Assembly: GCF_002086515.1 (NCBI RefSeq)
Contig: NZ_MVHH01000013.1
Location: 1 to 64,000, forward strand
Length of the DNA: 64,000 nt
Reading direction: 5' to 3'
From: Mycolicibacter arupensis
GTDB taxonomy: Bacteria; Actinomycetota; Actinomycetes; Mycobacteriales; Mycobacteriaceae
Made by a program: the position numbers and the translations under genes. Shown piece after piece: positions 8,663 to 18,585 of this stretch. Positions within the stretch are counted from its first letter, which is position 1, and each line of letters opens with the position of its first letter. Under the pieces are notes generated by a model that worked only from the letters and a program-made list of their open reading frames with translations, had not been told where the DNA came from and made no database searches.

Positions 8663-9514
8663 TCAGTCGAGTAAGACCGTCGCGAAGGTGCCGACCCGGG
8701 TGAACCCGACCCGTTCGTAGGTGGCTCGGGCCACCTCGTTGAAGTCGTTGACGTACAGGCTGGCAATGCGCCCGGTTCCCACGATCACCGCGGACAGCAT
8801 GGCCGTACCGCCGATGCCCAAGCCCTGCCCACGCCGCTCCGGATGCACCCAGACGCCCTGGATCTGGCCAACGGTCGGCGACTGCGAACCCACCTCGGCT
8901 TTGAACACCACCTCACCGTGCTCGAATCGCGCCCAGGCGCGGCCCGCCGCAATCAGATTGGCCACCCGCCGCCGGTATGCACGACCGCCGTCCCCGGCTC
9001 GCGGATCCACACCCACCTCACCGATGAACATGTCGACCGCCGCGACCAGGTACGCGTCGAGCTCGTCGGGGCGCACCTGGCGCACCTCGGGATCCATCGC
9101 GCACGTGGGCATGCTGTGCAACGCCATCAACGGCTGACTCTCCCGCACATCGCGGGCCGGGCCCCAGGAATCGGCGAGGCGCCGCCACATCGGCAACACC
9201 AGTTCCGCACGGCCGACCAGGGACGAGCAGCGCCGGATAGCACCGACCGCCTTGTCGGCGAACGCGGCAAGGTCGGCAGGTGCTCCGCGCAGCGGAATCA
9301 GGTTCGCGCCTGCGTAACACAGGGATTCGTCAACGCCGCCCCGCGTCCACAGCTCGCCACCGATCGAACGGGGATCGACGCCGTAGTCGGCCACCCGGGC
9401 CGCCACCATGCAGGAGCCGATCGGATCCTCCTGCAGGACACGCCACACCTCCGCGGCGTCGCGCGCCACAGACACGCGTGCCTGCTCGAGGCGGAAATCG
9501 GGCGGAGCCGACAT
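8663..9514 (-). CDS. GNAT acetyltransferase with DUF4081 domain (Rv2867c-like)
   Basis: 283 residues: an N-terminal DUF4081-type region (about 1-120) and a C-terminal GNAT fold (about 145-280) with the acetyl-CoA loop ERRGQGLGIGG and the NDFNEVARATYERVGF ending. It probably transfers an acetyl group to an amine; the substrate is unknown. It lies 6 bases downstream of ispG and is probably co-transcribed. A TAAGCT element overlapping the end of ispG, 8 bases before the ATG, could give an extra leaderless transcript. Confidence 0.85.
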   Translation of the reverse strand: MSAPPDFRLEQARVSVARDAAEVWRVLQEDPIGSCMVAARVADYGVDPRSIGGELWTRGGVDESLCYAGANLIPLRGAPADLAAFADKAVGAIRRCSSLVGRAELVLPMWRRLADSWGPARDVRESQPLMALHSMPTCAMDPEVRQVRPDELDAYLVAAVDMFIGEVGVDPRAGDGGRAYRRRVANLIAAGRAWARFEHGEVVFKAEVGSQSPTVGQIQGVWVHPERRGQGLGIGGTAMLSAVIVGTGRIASLYVNDFNEVARATYERVGFTRVGTFATVLLD

Positions 9515-9520
9515 AGTGAA

Positions 9521-10672
9521 TCAGCTTACGGCGACGGTGGGTGAACCGCCGGGGGAACCGTCAGCCATCTGCTCGGCTAAGCGCATGGCCTCTTCGATCA
9601 GGGTCTCGACGATCTGCGCCTCGGGGACGGTCTTGATCACCTCGCCCTTGACGAAGATCTGCCCCTTGCCGTTACCGGAAGCAACGCCCAGATCCGCCTC
9701 ACGCGCTTCGCCCGGCCCGTTGACCACGCAGCCCATCACCGCGACGCGCAACGGAACGTCGATCCCCTCCAGCCCGGCGGTGACTTCATTGGCCAGCCGG
9801 TAGACATCGACCTGCGCCCGGCCACACGAGGGGCACGACACGATCTCCAGACCCCGTGGCCGCAGATTGAGCGACTCCAGAATCTGATTGCCGACCTTGA
9901 CCTCCTCCACCGGAGGTGCCGACAACGACACCCGGATGGTGTCGCCGATACCGCGAGACAGCAGTGCGCCGAACGCCACCGCGGACTTGATGGTGCCCTG
10001 GAACGCCGGCCCGGCCTCGGTGACACCCAGATGCAGTGGGTAGTCACACCGCTGCGCCAACTGCTCGTAGGCGGCCACCATAACCACCGGATCGTTGTGC
10101 TTGACGCTGATCTTGATGTCTCCGAAGCCGTGCTCCTCGAACAGCGACGCCTCCCAGAGCGCTGATTCCACCAGCGCCTCCGGGGTGGCCTTGCCGTACT
10201 TGGCCAGGAATCGCTGGTCCAACGAGCCGGCGTTCACCCCGATCCGGATCGGAATGCCGGCAGCGCCGGCGGCCTTGGCGACGTCACCGACCCGGCCGTC
10301 GAACTCTTTGATATTGCCGGGATTGACGCGCACGGCGGCACAGCCGGCGTCGATTGCGGCGAAGATGTACTTCGGCTGGAAATGGATGTCGGCGATCACC
10401 GGAAGCTTGCTCTTGCGGGCGATCTCCGCCAGGGCGTCGGCATCCTCCTGCCGGGGGCAGGCCACCCGCACGATGTCGCAGCCGGCGGCGGTCAGCTCGG
10501 CGATCTGTTGCAAGGTCGCGTTGACGTCGTGAGTCTTGGTGGTGCACATCGACTGCACCGGAATCGGGTGGTCGCTGCCGACTCCGACACCACCGACCAT
10601 CAGCTGACGGGTCTTGCGCCGCGGCGCCAGCGTGGGTGGCGGAGCGGCCGGAATTCCAAGGCCGACGCTCAT
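9521..10672 (-). CDS. ispG: 4-hydroxy-3-methylbut-2-enyl diphosphate synthase IspG (GcpE)
   Basis: 383 residues. Converts methylerythritol cyclodiphosphate to HMBPP in the MEP isoprenoid pathway, using a [4Fe-4S] cluster. Cluster ligands are visible in SCPSCGR and [11 protein letters not shown], and the TIM-barrel N-terminus begins near [12 protein letters not shown]. It is 13 bases downstream of rip1, which follows dxr, so two MEP-pathway genes flank a site-2 protease in one operon, as in M. tuberculosis. Confidence 0.96.
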   Translation of the reverse strand: MSVGLGIPAAPPPTLAPRRKTRQLMVGGVGVGSDHPIPVQSMCTTKTHDVNATLQQIAELTAAGCDIVRVACPRQEDADALAEIARKSKLPVIADIHFQPKYIFAAIDAGCAAVRVNPGNIKEFDGRVGDVAKAAGAAGIPIRIGVNAGSLDQRFLAKYGKATPEALVESALWEASLFEEHGFGDIKISVKHNDPVVMVAAYEQLAQRCDYPLHLGVTEAGPAFQGTIKSAVAFGALLSRGIGDTIRVSLSAPPVEEVKVGNQILESLNLRPRGLEIVSCPSCGRAQVDVYRLANEVTAGLEGIDVPLRVAVMGCVVNGPGEAREADLGVASGNGKGQIFVKGEVIKTVPEAQIVETLIEEAMRLAEQMADGSPGGSPTVAVS

Positions 10673-10685
10673 GCGAGGTCTCCCA

Positions 10686-11903
10686 TCAAAACAGCCTGAT
10701 CGGGTTGACCAAGTCAGCGGTCACGGTGAGCAGCATGTAGCCGACCACCACCACCAACACTACGTAGGTGGCCGGCATCAGCTTGAGATAGTCCACCGGC
10801 GCAGCCGCGACCTTCCCGCGCGCCGACCGGAACACATTGCGGAGCTTTTCGAAGAGCGCGATCGCGATGTGGCCGCCATCGAACGGCAGCAGCGGCACCA
10901 GGTTGAGCACACCCAGGATGAAGTTCAGCTGCGCCAGGAAGAACCAGAACGCCACCCACAGGCCATGATCGACGGTGTCGCCGCCGATGATCGACGCCCC
11001 CACCACACTGATCGGGGTTTCGGGGTCACGCTGCCCGTGCGGATTTCCGATCGCGTGCATCAGTGCGCCGACCTTCGACGGGATGTTGGCCAGCGACTTG
11101 CCCAACAGCACCGCCAGATCCCCGCTGAAGGTGAAGGTGGCCGGGACCGCACTGATCGGCCCGTATTGAGTGGGCCCGAATTGGGCGGCCCCGACGCCGA
11201 TAGCGCCGACCGTGCTGGGGGCCGCTTCGCCACCGGCACCGTCGGTGATCCAGCGCTGCGTGGGCGTCACGTCGACGTAGGTGGTGAGCGTGCTGCCGTC
11301 ACGCTCGATCACGATCGGGGTGGTGCCGTGTTGCTTGCGCACGGCGACGGCCATCTCCTCAAAGGTCGACACCGGGGTATCGCCGACCTTGACGACCACG
11401 TCACCGGATCGGATGCCGGCCAGCGCGGCCGGGCCGGGTCCTGTGCAGGTGCCGAGTTCGCCCTTGGTGACCTCGGGGGCCACGCAGGCGGTATCGCCGA
11501 TCACTGCGGTGGTGGGCGCATGCAGGTTGGGCAGGCCCCAGATCACCGCGATCGCGTACACCAGCACCAGGCCGATGATGAAGTTCATCGCGGGGCCGGC
11601 GAACAACACCGCCACCCGTTTCCAGGTCTTCTGCTTGAACATGGCGCGGTCGAATTCGTCGGGCGCCAGCTCCTCGACCGCGGTCATGCCGGCGATGTCG
11701 CAGAATCCGCCGGCCGGGACCGCCTTGAGGCCGTACTCCGTCTCGCCGCGTCGGGTCGACCACAGCGTGGGGCCGAAGCCGACGAAGTAACGGCGAACCT
11801 TCATTCCGGTGGCCCGCGCCACCCACATGTGCCCGCATTCGTGCAGTGCCACCGAAACCAGGATGGCCAGCGCGAACAGCGCGATGCCGACCGCGAACAT
11901 CAT
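10686..11903 (-). CDS. rip1: Site-2 zinc metalloprotease Rip1
   Basis: A 405-residue integral membrane protease (M50B) that cleaves anti-sigma factors within the membrane. The zinc motif HECGH is at residues 21-25 in the first membrane helix. A PDZ domain lies near 150-260 ([20 protein letters not shown]), and the third ligand motif [12 protein letters not shown] near 335-350. At least four hydrophobic segments are visible. It overlaps dxr by 4 bases. Orthologue of Rv2869c by sequence pattern and context. Confidence 0.94.
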   Translation of the reverse strand: MMFAVGIALFALAILVSVALHECGHMWVARATGMKVRRYFVGFGPTLWSTRRGETEYGLKAVPAGGFCDIAGMTAVEELAPDEFDRAMFKQKTWKRVAVLFAGPAMNFIIGLVLVYAIAVIWGLPNLHAPTTAVIGDTACVAPEVTKGELGTCTGPGPAALAGIRSGDVVVKVGDTPVSTFEEMAVAVRKQHGTTPIVIERDGSTLTTYVDVTPTQRWITDGAGGEAAPSTVGAIGVGAAQFGPTQYGPISAVPATFTFSGDLAVLLGKSLANIPSKVGALMHAIGNPHGQRDPETPISVVGASIIGGDTVDHGLWVAFWFFLAQLNFILGVLNLVPLLPFDGGHIAIALFEKLRNVFRSARGKVAAAPVDYLKLMPATYVVLVVVVGYMLLTVTADLVNPIRLF

Positions 11904-13081
11904 CGGTTGCTTCCGACCTTTCTCGTAGCTGTCGCCTCGACGGCGCGAGCCGCCCGTTCCTTGGCCCAGCGTTGCGCGTCGAGTACCTCATCCACGGTAG
12001 CGGGTTGTGCGGCCCATTGGTCGGCGGCGCCCAGCACCTCGGCGATGATGCCCACGATCGCCGGGAACCCGATCCGGCCCGTCAGAAACGCCTCCGCCGC
12101 CTCCTCGTTGGCCGCGTTGTAGACCGCGGTCATGCACCCACCGATCGTTCCGGCACGGCGGGCCAGCTGCACCGCCGGGAAAACCTCGTCGTCGAGCGGT
12201 TCGAATTCCCAGGTAGAAGCGCGGGTGAAGTCACAGGCCGCCGCCGCGCCGGGCACCCGCGCTGGCCAGCCAAGGGCCAGCGCGATCGGTAGGCGCATGT
12301 CCGGCGGGCTGGCCTGGGCGATGGTCGACCCGTCGGTGAAGGTGACCATGGAATGCACGATCGACTGCGGGTGGACGACGACGTCGATGCGCTCGTAGGC
12401 GACTCCGAACAGCAGGTGCGTCTCGATGAGCTCGAGGCCCTTGTTGACCAGTGAGGCCGAGTTGAGGGTGTTCATCGGACCCATCGACCAGGTCGGGTGG
12501 GCACCGGCCTGCTCGGGAGTGACATGCTCCAGCTCCGCGGCGGTAAAGCCCCGGAACGGCCCTCCCGAGGCGGTCAGCACCAGCTTGGCGACTTCCTCGG
12601 GGGTACCGCCGCGAAGGCACTGCGCCAGCGCGGAGTGCTCAGAGTCCACCGGCACGATCTGACCGGGCGCGGCTGCCTGCAGCACCAACGGACCACCGGC
12701 GATCAGTGATTCCTTGTTGGCCAGCGCCAGCCGAGACCCGGTCTCCAGCGCGGCGAGTGTGGGCCGCAGGCCCAGCGCGCCCACCAGGGCATTGAGGACA
12801 ACGTCAGCCTCGGTCTCCTGTACCAGGCGGGTTACGGCTTCGGGGCCGCAGTACGGGACGTCGAGCGCCTCACCGACCCGGGCGTCGGCGACGGCGATGT
12901 TTCTTACGCCGGTTTCGGTGCGCTGGGCGGCCAGCAGCTCCGGAGTGCCGCCGCCCGCGGCCAGCCCGACGATCTCGAAGCGATCCGGATTTGCCGCGAT
13001 GACCTGCAATGCCTGGGTCCCGATCGAGCCGGTGGAGCCCAACAGCAGAACTCTGGTCCGGCCCCCCGACGACGCGCTCAC
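11900..13081 (-). CDS. dxr: 1-deoxy-D-xylulose 5-phosphate reductoisomerase Dxr (IspC)
   Basis: About 393 residues; makes MEP from DXP with NADPH. Visible features are the nucleotide loop GSTGSIGTQ, the metal and substrate motif VDSEHSA, and [11 protein letters not shown] use the GTG at 13081. The in-frame ATG at 13153 would overlap the upstream VOC gene by 68 bases and add 24 non-conserved residues. The chosen GTG has AGGTGG immediately before it, closer than usual, so the exact start remains uncertain. First gene of the dxr-rip1-ispG run. Confidence 0.93.
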   Translation of the reverse strand: MSASSGGRTRVLLLGSTGSIGTQALQVIAANPDRFEIVGLAAGGGTPELLAAQRTETGVRNIAVADARVGEALDVPYCGPEAVTRLVQETEADVVLNALVGALGLRPTLAALETGSRLALANKESLIAGGPLVLQAAAPGQIVPVDSEHSALAQCLRGGTPEEVAKLVLTASGGPFRGFTAAELEHVTPEQAGAHPTWSMGPMNTLNSASLVNKGLELIETHLLFGVAYERIDVVVHPQSIVHSMVTFTDGSTIAQASPPDMRLPIALALGWPARVPGAAAACDFTRASTWEFEPLDDEVFPAVQLARRAGTIGGCMTAVYNAANEEAAEAFLTGRIGFPAIVGIIAEVLGAADQWAAQPATVDEVLDAQRWAKERAARAVEATATRKVGSNR

Positions 13082-13085
13082 CCAC

Positions 13086-13478
13086 CTATTGTGCGCCCGG
13101 GTAGTTCCCGAAGCTCCACAGGTTGCCTTCGGGATCGCGCACCGCGAACTCACGAGCGCCGTAGTCGGTATCGGTCAGCGGTCGGATGACATCGGCCTGG
13201 TGTTGCAGGACCCGCTGGTAGAGGCCGTCCGGGTCGCCGGTGACGACGAAGACACCCGCGGTACCCGGTTCACGGCACCAGTCATTTCCGGGCTTATAGC
13301 TGCCCATCATCAGGCCGCCGGTGCCTTCGGGCCAGTTCAGCTGGGCGTGGTCGACGGTGTCTCCGTCGCCGTAGCGCGCTGTGAGGACAAAACCGAAGGT
13401 GTCGACGTAGTAATCGATGAGCTTCGGCGCGTCATGCGCCTGCAGGGTCAACCAGACGGTCGGGTTCGATGCAGTCAT
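13086..13478 (-). CDS. VOC-superfamily (glyoxalase/bleomycin-resistance-like) protein
   Basis: 130 residues from the internal ATG at 13478 (an upstream ATG at 13502 adds 8 residues). It shows a beta-alpha-beta-beta-beta pattern with [11 protein letters not shown] and the terminal [15 protein letters not shown] signature of YCII/PhnB-like VOC proteins. VOC members bind metals and act as dioxygenases, lyases or antibiotic binders; the substrate is unknown. Its start overlaps the end of the AraC gene by 47 bases in another frame, so the two are probably coupled. Confidence 0.75.
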   Translation of the reverse strand: MTASNPTVWLTLQAHDAPKLIDYYVDTFGFVLTARYGDGDTVDHAQLNWPEGTGGLMMGSYKPGNDWCREPGTAGVFVVTGDPDGLYQRVLQHQADVIRPLTDTDYGAREFAVRDPEGNLWSFGNYPGAQ

Positions 13479-14352
13479 CGGACCACTGTGAGCGCTGCCC
13501 ATGCCCGCCGTCTTGAATGTTTTGGAACTCCTCGACCAGCCACGCCGCCGGCGACGTCCCGGCGTACCGAACGAACTCGCGGGTCAGGTGGGCCTGATCG
13601 GCGTAGCCTGCCGCCACCGCAGTCGCGGCCAGGTCGACCCGCCTCCGGCCGCGAGCGGCGAGCGCCAATCGGGAGGTCGCGTACTCGAAGCGCATCAGCA
13701 TGGCGACCTCCTTCGGTGCCCGGCCCACCTCGCGGCGAAACAGCGTGCTCAGATGCCGCTGACTGAGCCCGACCCGTTCTGCGACATGACCGATGGGGAC
13801 CCTGCCACGACTGCGCCGCAGTAACTCCCAGGCAGCGGCCACCTCTGCTCGCACGCCGGTCCGGCAACGACTCTGCTGCGCCACCAGGTAGTGCGACACC
13901 ACGTCAAAGGCGTCCGACCAGCTTGGTGCGCAGGCGAGCTGCTCATGCAGGCGCTCCACCGACCGGCCCAAGATCGGCGCGGCATCGAAGTCGCTGACAC
14001 TGAGCTCGGCGGCCGGCAGGCCGAACAGCGCGCGCGAGGCCAGCGGATGTACCGCCAACTGAACGCCGGCCTGACCCCGGCGCTGCCGGACGTGGCTGGC
14101 CTGCACATGCAGGCCACCGAGGATGACGGGAGTCGGCCGCGCCTGTGGCAGCGCGTCAATGGTGTCGGCGGCTTCCACCCCGTCGTCGAGGCTGACGATG
14201 AACGTCAACGTCGATGCCGGCATGCCCCGATGGACGCCGTCGGGCACGTCGAGCGCGCGATAACCGACCATGGCGGCAACCCCCGGCGCCGGATGCTGCG
14301 GGGCCATCGCGAAATCCCAGATCGGCGGCGCCTGTTCGGCGTGCTGGGCCAT
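13432..14352 (-). CDS. AraC-family transcriptional regulator
   Basis: About 306 residues. The C-terminal AraC double helix-turn-helix is clear (HVAERVGLSQRHLSTLFRREVG and AVAAGYADQAHLTREF). The N-terminal part is a DUF6597/cupin-like sensor (AMVGYRALDVPDGVHRGMP). The ATG at 14352 is chosen because TACCGT lies 7 bases upstream; a GTG at 14361 is also possible but overlaps that box. It is followed by, and overlaps, the VOC gene, which it probably controls (inference). In M. tuberculosis this interval holds mpt70/dipZ/mpt83 instead. Confidence 0.8.
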   Translation of the reverse strand: MAQHAEQAPPIWDFAMAPQHPAPGVAAMVGYRALDVPDGVHRGMPASTLTFIVSLDDGVEAADTIDALPQARPTPVILGGLHVQASHVRQRRGQAGVQLAVHPLASRALFGLPAAELSVSDFDAAPILGRSVERLHEQLACAPSWSDAFDVVSHYLVAQQSRCRTGVRAEVAAAWELLRRSRGRVPIGHVAERVGLSQRHLSTLFRREVGRAPKEVAMLMRFEYATSRLALAARGRRRVDLAATAVAAGYADQAHLTREFVRYAGTSPAAWLVEEFQNIQDGGHGQRSQWSDDCIEPDRLVDPAGA

Positions 14353-14359
14353 GCCGTCC

Positions 14360-14365
14360 ACGGTA
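14360..14365 (-). promoter_or_regulatory. -10 box of the araC-type gene
   Basis: TACCGT on the minus strand with 7 bases to the ATG at 14352. It lies in the 80-base gap from the divergent DUF2631 gene. Confidence 0.35.
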
Positions 14366-14432
14366 GGTCGGCCGAGTTGCGATATGTCAGAATGGCGCGC
14401 AGGAGTTGCACACGCGAACTTGAGGAGTCGAA

Positions 14433-14687
14433 GTGGCCGGTACCGAGCTGGAGCGCCACACCGAGGTTGACCCTGTCGAGGTGCCGTCTGCGGCGTGGGG
14501 CTGGAGCGCGATCAACTACCGCACCTGGCACATCGTCGGCTTCGTCATCGTCGGGTTCCTGCTGCTCATGCTGCGCGGCAACCACATCGGCCACGTGGAG
14601 GACTACTTCCTGCTGGGCTTCGCCGCACTGACGCTGTTCATCGTGGTTCGCGACATCATCGGCCGCAACCGCGGCTGGTTGCGCTAG
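14433..14687 (+). CDS. DUF2631 small membrane protein (Rv2876-like)
   Basis: 84 residues starting at GTG 14433 with GAGGAG 7 bases upstream. Two hydrophobic helices (about 29-45 and 53-68) are joined by the short loop [10 protein letters not shown], and the basic tail is [12 protein letters not shown]. This matches the small actinobacterial DUF2631 family of unknown function. Its stop overlaps the rlmN stop by 4 bases in convergent orientation. Confidence 0.8.
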   Translation: MAGTELERHTEVDPVEVPSAAWGWSAINYRTWHIVGFVIVGFLLLMLRGNHIGHVEDYFLLGFAALTLFIVVRDIIGRNRGWLR

Positions 14688-15793
14688 CTGTTCTCCGCGG
14701 CCAGCTGGCCGCACGCCGCCGCGATCTCCCGCCCGCGGGTGTCGCGCACTGTGCATTCCACCCCTTGGGCACGGACCCTGCGCACGAACTCCCGCTCCAC
14801 CGGCTTCGGACTGGCGTCCCATTCGCTTCCGGGAGTGGGATTGAGCGGTATCAGGTTCACGTGCACCAGCTGCCCTAACGCTTGGTGCAGCTTGCGGCCC
14901 AACAAGTCTGCCCGCCAGGGCTGGTCGTTGACGTCACGGATCAATGCGTACTCCACCGAGACGCGCCGGCCCGTCTGATCCGCGTAGTAACGCGCGGCAT
15001 CGAGGACCTCGCTCACCTTCCACCGATTGTTGACCGGCACCAAGGTGTCGCGCAGCTCGTCGTCGGGAGTGTGCAGTGACAGCGCCAGGGTCACCCCGAG
15101 TCGCTCGTCGGCCAGCTTGCGGATCGCCGGCGCCAGCCCGACCGTCGACACCGTCACCGATCGCGCCGAGATCCCGAATCCGTTCGGTGGCGCCTCGGTG
15201 ATCCGCCGCACCGCCGCCACCACGCGGGCGTAGTTGGCGAGCGGCTCTCCCATGCCCATGAACACGATGTTGGACAGCCGGTCGCCGGCGGGCCGGGTTG
15301 CGCCCTTTTCCCGCAACGCCACGGCCGCGGCCCGCACCTGCTCGAGAATCTCGGCGGTAGACAGGTTGCGGGTGAGACCGGCCTGGCCGGTCGCACAGAA
15401 CGGGCACGCCATGCCGCACCCGGCCTGCGAGGAGATACACACGGTGTTGCGGCGCGGGTAGCGCATCAGCACCGACTCGAACTTCGTCTGGTCGTGGGCA
15501 CGCCACAACGTTTTGCGGGTCTCCCCGACGTCGCATTCGATCTCGCTGGCCGCAGTCAGCAGCGTGGGGAACAGCGCTTCTGCCACCGTCGAACGCACCG
15601 CGCCGGGCAGGTCGGTCATCTGTAGCGGGTCGGCGATGAGCCGGCCGTAATACTGCTGGGCGAGTTGATTGGCCCGAAAGGCCGGCAGTCCCAGATCCGC
15701 GACGGCCGCTGCCCGGCCGGCTGCATCCAGGTCAGCCAGATGGCGCGGCGGAAGGGCTCGTTTGGGTGCGGTGAACACCAACTGTTGCGTCAT
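14684..15793 (-). CDS. rlmN: 23S rRNA (A2503-C2)/tRNA (A37-C2) methyltransferase RlmN
   Basis: A 369-residue radical-SAM enzyme. The [4Fe-4S] motif C-x3-C-x2-C is CGMACPFC, preceded by the conserved VCISSQAG. The C-terminal [13 protein letters not shown] and the terminal cysteine region ([16 protein letters not shown]) supply the catalytic Cys. It methylates A2503 in the peptidyl-transferase centre. Full length; located between DUF2631 and cdsA as in mycobacteria. Confidence 0.95.
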   Translation of the reverse strand: MTQQLVFTAPKRALPPRHLADLDAAGRAAAVADLGLPAFRANQLAQQYYGRLIADPLQMTDLPGAVRSTVAEALFPTLLTAASEIECDVGETRKTLWRAHDQTKFESVLMRYPRRNTVCISSQAGCGMACPFCATGQAGLTRNLSTAEILEQVRAAAVALREKGATRPAGDRLSNIVFMGMGEPLANYARVVAAVRRITEAPPNGFGISARSVTVSTVGLAPAIRKLADERLGVTLALSLHTPDDELRDTLVPVNNRWKVSEVLDAARYYADQTGRRVSVEYALIRDVNDQPWRADLLGRKLHQALGQLVHVNLIPLNPTPGSEWDASPKPVEREFVRRVRAQGVECTVRDTRGREIAAACGQLAAENS

Positions 15794-15817
15794 GATCGGT
15801 TCCAGTATGCCGGTGAA

Positions 15818-16684
15818 TCAGGGCAGAACTGTCAAGACGATCCAGGTCACCACGGCCGAGGGCAGCAGCGCGTCGAGCCGGTCCATGATCCCGCCGTGGC
15901 CCGGCAGCAGCCGGCCCATGTCCTTGATCCCAAGATCGCGTTTGACCTGGGACTCGATCAGGTCGCCGAAAACCCCGGTGAGTACGAGCAATAGCCCCAG
16001 CGGAAGGCCCACCCACCAGGGCCGATCAAGAAACATCGTCACCGCGAACACCGCCGCGGCGACACCGAGAACCAGCGACCCGGCGAGACCCTCCCAGGAT
16101 TTCTTCGGGCTGATCGCTGGCGCCATCGGATGCTTGCCGAACAACACACCGACGGCGTACCCGCCGATATCGGAGAAGACCACCGGCAACAGCAGGCACA
16201 TCACGCGTCCGGGACCGTTATCGCGAAAGACCAGCAATGCGGCAAAGCTCATGCACAGGGGCACCCAGACCGCGATCAGGATCATCGCCGACATGTCGCG
16301 CAGGTAGTTGACCGGCGCGTGGTTCAGGCCCTGGCCCACCAGGCGCCACATCATGGAGATCACCACCGTGGCACCGAACGCGCCCAGCACTCCCCTGGCC
16401 CCGAACGGCAGTGACAGCCACAGCATCGCCTGGCCGCCCAGCGCCAGCGGAATGAACGGCACGTCGTAGCCGACTTCCCGTAGCCGCCGGGTGATCTCAT
16501 GGGTGGCAACCGGGGCGGCCACCGCCAGAATCAGAACCCAGAAACGCGGCGCGAACAGCAGCGTGTAGACCAACGTTGCGCTCAGGACGACGCCCACAGC
16601 GATGGCCGCGGGAAGGTTGCGTCCGGCGCGCGACTGTTTCGGCTGTGCATTCACGGCGTCGACGCCGGTGTCATGGGGTGCCAC
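15818..16684 (-). CDS. cdsA: Phosphatidate cytidylyltransferase CdsA
   Basis: A 288-residue membrane enzyme making CDP-diacylglycerol from phosphatidic acid and CTP for phospholipid synthesis. About eight hydrophobic segments are visible, with the CDS signature region SWEGLAGSLV and DLIESQVKRDLGIKDMGRLLPGHGGIMDRLD near the C-terminus. The start is GTG at 16684 without a clear Shine-Dalgarno. It lies 22 bases after frr in the pyrH-frr-cdsA-rlmN order. Confidence 0.95.
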   Translation of the reverse strand: MAPHDTGVDAVNAQPKQSRAGRNLPAAIAVGVVLSATLVYTLLFAPRFWVLILAVAAPVATHEITRRLREVGYDVPFIPLALGGQAMLWLSLPFGARGVLGAFGATVVISMMWRLVGQGLNHAPVNYLRDMSAMILIAVWVPLCMSFAALLVFRDNGPGRVMCLLLPVVFSDIGGYAVGVLFGKHPMAPAISPKKSWEGLAGSLVLGVAAAVFAVTMFLDRPWWVGLPLGLLLVLTGVFGDLIESQVKRDLGIKDMGRLLPGHGGIMDRLDALLPSAVVTWIVLTVLP

Positions 16685-16706
16685 GGGGGTGCCTACTGGA
16701 CGGCCG

Positions 16707-17264
16707 CTAGACCTCCAGCAGCTCGCCTTCTTTGTGCTTGACCAGCTCGTCGATCTGAGTCACGAATTGCTGGGTCGATTTGTCCAGGTCCTTCTCGGCC
16801 CGGCCGACCTCGTCCTCGCCGGCGTCTCCGTCTTTGCGGATGCGGTGCAACTCCTCCATGGCTTTGCGGCGGATGTTGCGCACCGAAACCTTGGCGTCCT
16901 CGCCCTTGGCCTTGGCCTGTTTGACCAGCTCTTTGCGTCGTTCCTCGGTCAGCTGCGGCACCGAAACCCGGATCAGCGAGCCGTCATTGCTGGGGTTGAG
17001 GCCCAGATCGGAATTGCGGATCGCGGTTTCAATGGCCCCCAGCGATGAGGCTTCGTAGGGCTTGATGACCACCATCCGCGCCTCGGGCACATTGATGCTG
17101 CACAGCTGGGTGATCGGGGTGGTCGATCCGTAGTAGTCGATGACGATCCGGGAGAACATGCCCGGGTTGGCGCGACCGGTGCGAATGGTCGCGAGATCAT
17201 CACGGGCCACCGACACGGCCTTTTCCATTTTCTCTTCGGCATCGAAGAGAGCCTCGTCGATCAT
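16707..17264 (-). CDS. frr: Ribosome recycling factor
   Basis: 185 residues, the usual length. It has the start [17 protein letters not shown], the [13 protein letters not shown] segment, and a long helical C-terminal domain ([11 protein letters not shown]). With EF-G it splits post-termination ribosomes. It follows pyrH by 43 bases. Confidence 0.97.
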   Translation of the reverse strand: MIDEALFDAEEKMEKAVSVARDDLATIRTGRANPGMFSRIVIDYYGSTTPITQLCSINVPEARMVVIKPYEASSLGAIETAIRNSDLGLNPSNDGSLIRVSVPQLTEERRKELVKQAKAKGEDAKVSVRNIRRKAMEELHRIRKDGDAGEDEVGRAEKDLDKSTQQFVTQIDELVKHKEGELLEV

Positions 17265-17307
17265 CTGCCCCGCTCCTCGCTATCGCTTCGCTGCTGCACC
17301 GCGCCGA

Positions 17308-18054
17308 TCAGCTGGTGACCAGTGTCCCGATCTTCTCACCCGCGACCGCCCGCGCGATATTTCCGTCGGTCAACAGGTTGAACACCAGGATCGGCATGCC
17401 ATTGTCCATGCACAGGCTGAACGCGGTGGCATCGGCTACCTTGAGCCCCTGATCGATCACCTGACGATGGGTGATCGTGGTGAGCAGTTCGGCGTCCGGG
17501 TGGACGCGGGGATCCGCGGTGAAGATGCCGTCGACGGCTTTGGCCATCAGGACCACCTGAGCGCCGATCTCCAGGGCGCGCTGCGCGGCCGTGGTGTCGG
17601 TGGAGAAATACGGCAGTCCCATGCCGGCACCGAAGATCACCACCCGGCCTTTCTCCAGGTGCCGCTGCGCCCGCAGCGGGATGTAGGGCTCGGCGACCTG
17701 CCCCATGGTGATCGCGGTCTGCACCCGGGTGTCGATGCCTTCCTTCTCCAGGAAGTCCTGCAGCGCAAGGCTGTTCATCACTGTTCCGAGCATGCCCATG
17801 TAGTCCGAGCGCATCCGCTCCATGCCACGCTGTTGCAGCTGCGCACCGCGGAAAAAGTTCCCGCCGCCGATCACAACCGCCACCTGCACCCCGTCGCGGA
17901 CCACTTCGGCGATCTGGCGGGCCACCTGGGCGACCACGTCGGGGTCGAGGCCGACCTGGCCGCCACCGAACATCTCTCCACCGAGCTTCAGCAAGACCCG
18001 GGAGTAAGGAGGCCGACCCGGCCGGGCTCCGTCGGTAGTCGTCGGCTCCGTCAT
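17308..18054 (-). CDS. pyrH: UMP kinase PyrH
   Basis: A 248-residue amino-acid-kinase-fold UMP kinase that makes [14 protein letters not shown] and [10 protein letters not shown] form the phosphate loops, and [13 protein letters not shown] and [12 protein letters not shown] are conserved. The ATG at 18054 has GGAGGAG 5 bases upstream, so it is preferred over the ATG at 18078. In M. tuberculosis Rv2884 follows here; in this window the upstream neighbour is instead the divergent ArsR/hyc block. Confidence 0.96.
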   Translation of the reverse strand: MTEPTTTDGARPGRPPYSRVLLKLGGEMFGGGQVGLDPDVVAQVARQIAEVVRDGVQVAVVIGGGNFFRGAQLQQRGMERMRSDYMGMLGTVMNSLALQDFLEKEGIDTRVQTAITMGQVAEPYIPLRAQRHLEKGRVVIFGAGMGLPYFSTDTTAAQRALEIGAQVVLMAKAVDGIFTADPRVHPDAELLTTITHRQVIDQGLKVADATAFSLCMDNGMPILVFNLLTDGNIARAVAGEKIGTLVTS

Positions 18055-18208
18055 CAGGCTCCTCCGGGCTGCGCGCACATGACAACGCCATCGCGGGAAT
18101 GGTCCGCGACGGCATTGTCATCCTGCACTACCGGGGCGGTCAAACGCAGCCCGGGGTCAATGGGCCTTCGCATCCCCGATTCGGAAGCACCCACAGCAAC
18201 TCCACAAG

Positions 18209-18228
18209 ATATGAAGATATTTTCAATT
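18209..18228. promoter_or_regulatory. ArsR/SmtB-type operator upstream of the hyc-like block
   Basis: ATATGAA-N6-TTCAATT, an imperfect inverted repeat close to the ATATGAA-N6-TTCATAT pattern used by ArsR/SmtB repressors. It covers the inferred -35 of the arsR promoter, so binding would block transcription. Confidence 0.45.
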
Positions 18229-18248
18229 GATGCTTTCGTTGCTAGGGT
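18220..18248 (+). promoter_or_regulatory. Promoter of the arsR-hyc operon
   Basis: TTTTCA (18220-18225), a 17-base spacer, TAGGGT (18243-18248), then 7 bases to the GTG at 18256. This predicts a leaderless message beginning at arsR. Confidence 0.5.
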
Positions 18249-18255
18249 CTGACGG

Positions 18256-18585
18256 GTGCCGAACTCGCTGCATCAGGTCAAAGCCGAGTTCTTCAAGACG
18301 CTCGGGCACCCCGCCAGGATCCGGATCCTGGAACTGCTCGCCGAGCGCGACCACACCGTCGGTGAGCTGCTTCCCGAGATCGGTCTGGAGGCATCGAACC
18401 TGTCCCAACAACTCGGCGTCCTGCGCCGGGCGGGCGTCGTGACGGCGACCAAGGACGGCAGCACGGTGGTCTACTCCATCGCCTCGCCGGTGATCACCGA
18501 ACTGCTAGCCGTGGCGCGCAAGGCGTTGACCGGCCTGCTCAACGACCAGGTGGCCATCCTCGATGACCTGCGGGCGCGGCAATGA
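18256..18585 (+). CDS. ArsR-family repressor (Rv0081-like)
   Basis: A 109-residue winged-helix regulator. FFKTLGHPARIRILELL is the alpha-1/alpha-2 region, LEASNLSQQLGVLRRAGVV the recognition helices, and GSTVVYSIA the wing. It has no Cys pairs and no obvious metal site, so it is not a classical metal sensor. The gene opens a seven-gene plus-strand operon and overlaps the next gene by 4 bases (ATGA). In M. tuberculosis Rv0081 precedes Rv0082-0088 and belongs to the hypoxia response; the same gene order here supports that assignment. Confidence 0.85.
   Translation: MPNSLHQVKAEFFKTLGHPARIRILELLAERDHTVGELLPEIGLEASNLSQQLGVLRRAGVVTATKDGSTVVYSIASPVITELLAVARKALTGLLNDQVAILDDLRARQ

Noticed and set aside
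13082-13153. N-terminal extension of Dxr to ATG 13153
   Set aside because: It would overlap the VOC gene by 68 bases and adds residues not typical of Dxr.
18151-18169. Possible DosR box (CGGGGTCAATGGGCC) upstream of arsR
   Set aside because: It matches only part of the 20-base consensus and mismatches several core positions. Interesting because Rv0081 is hypoxia-induced, but too weak to call.
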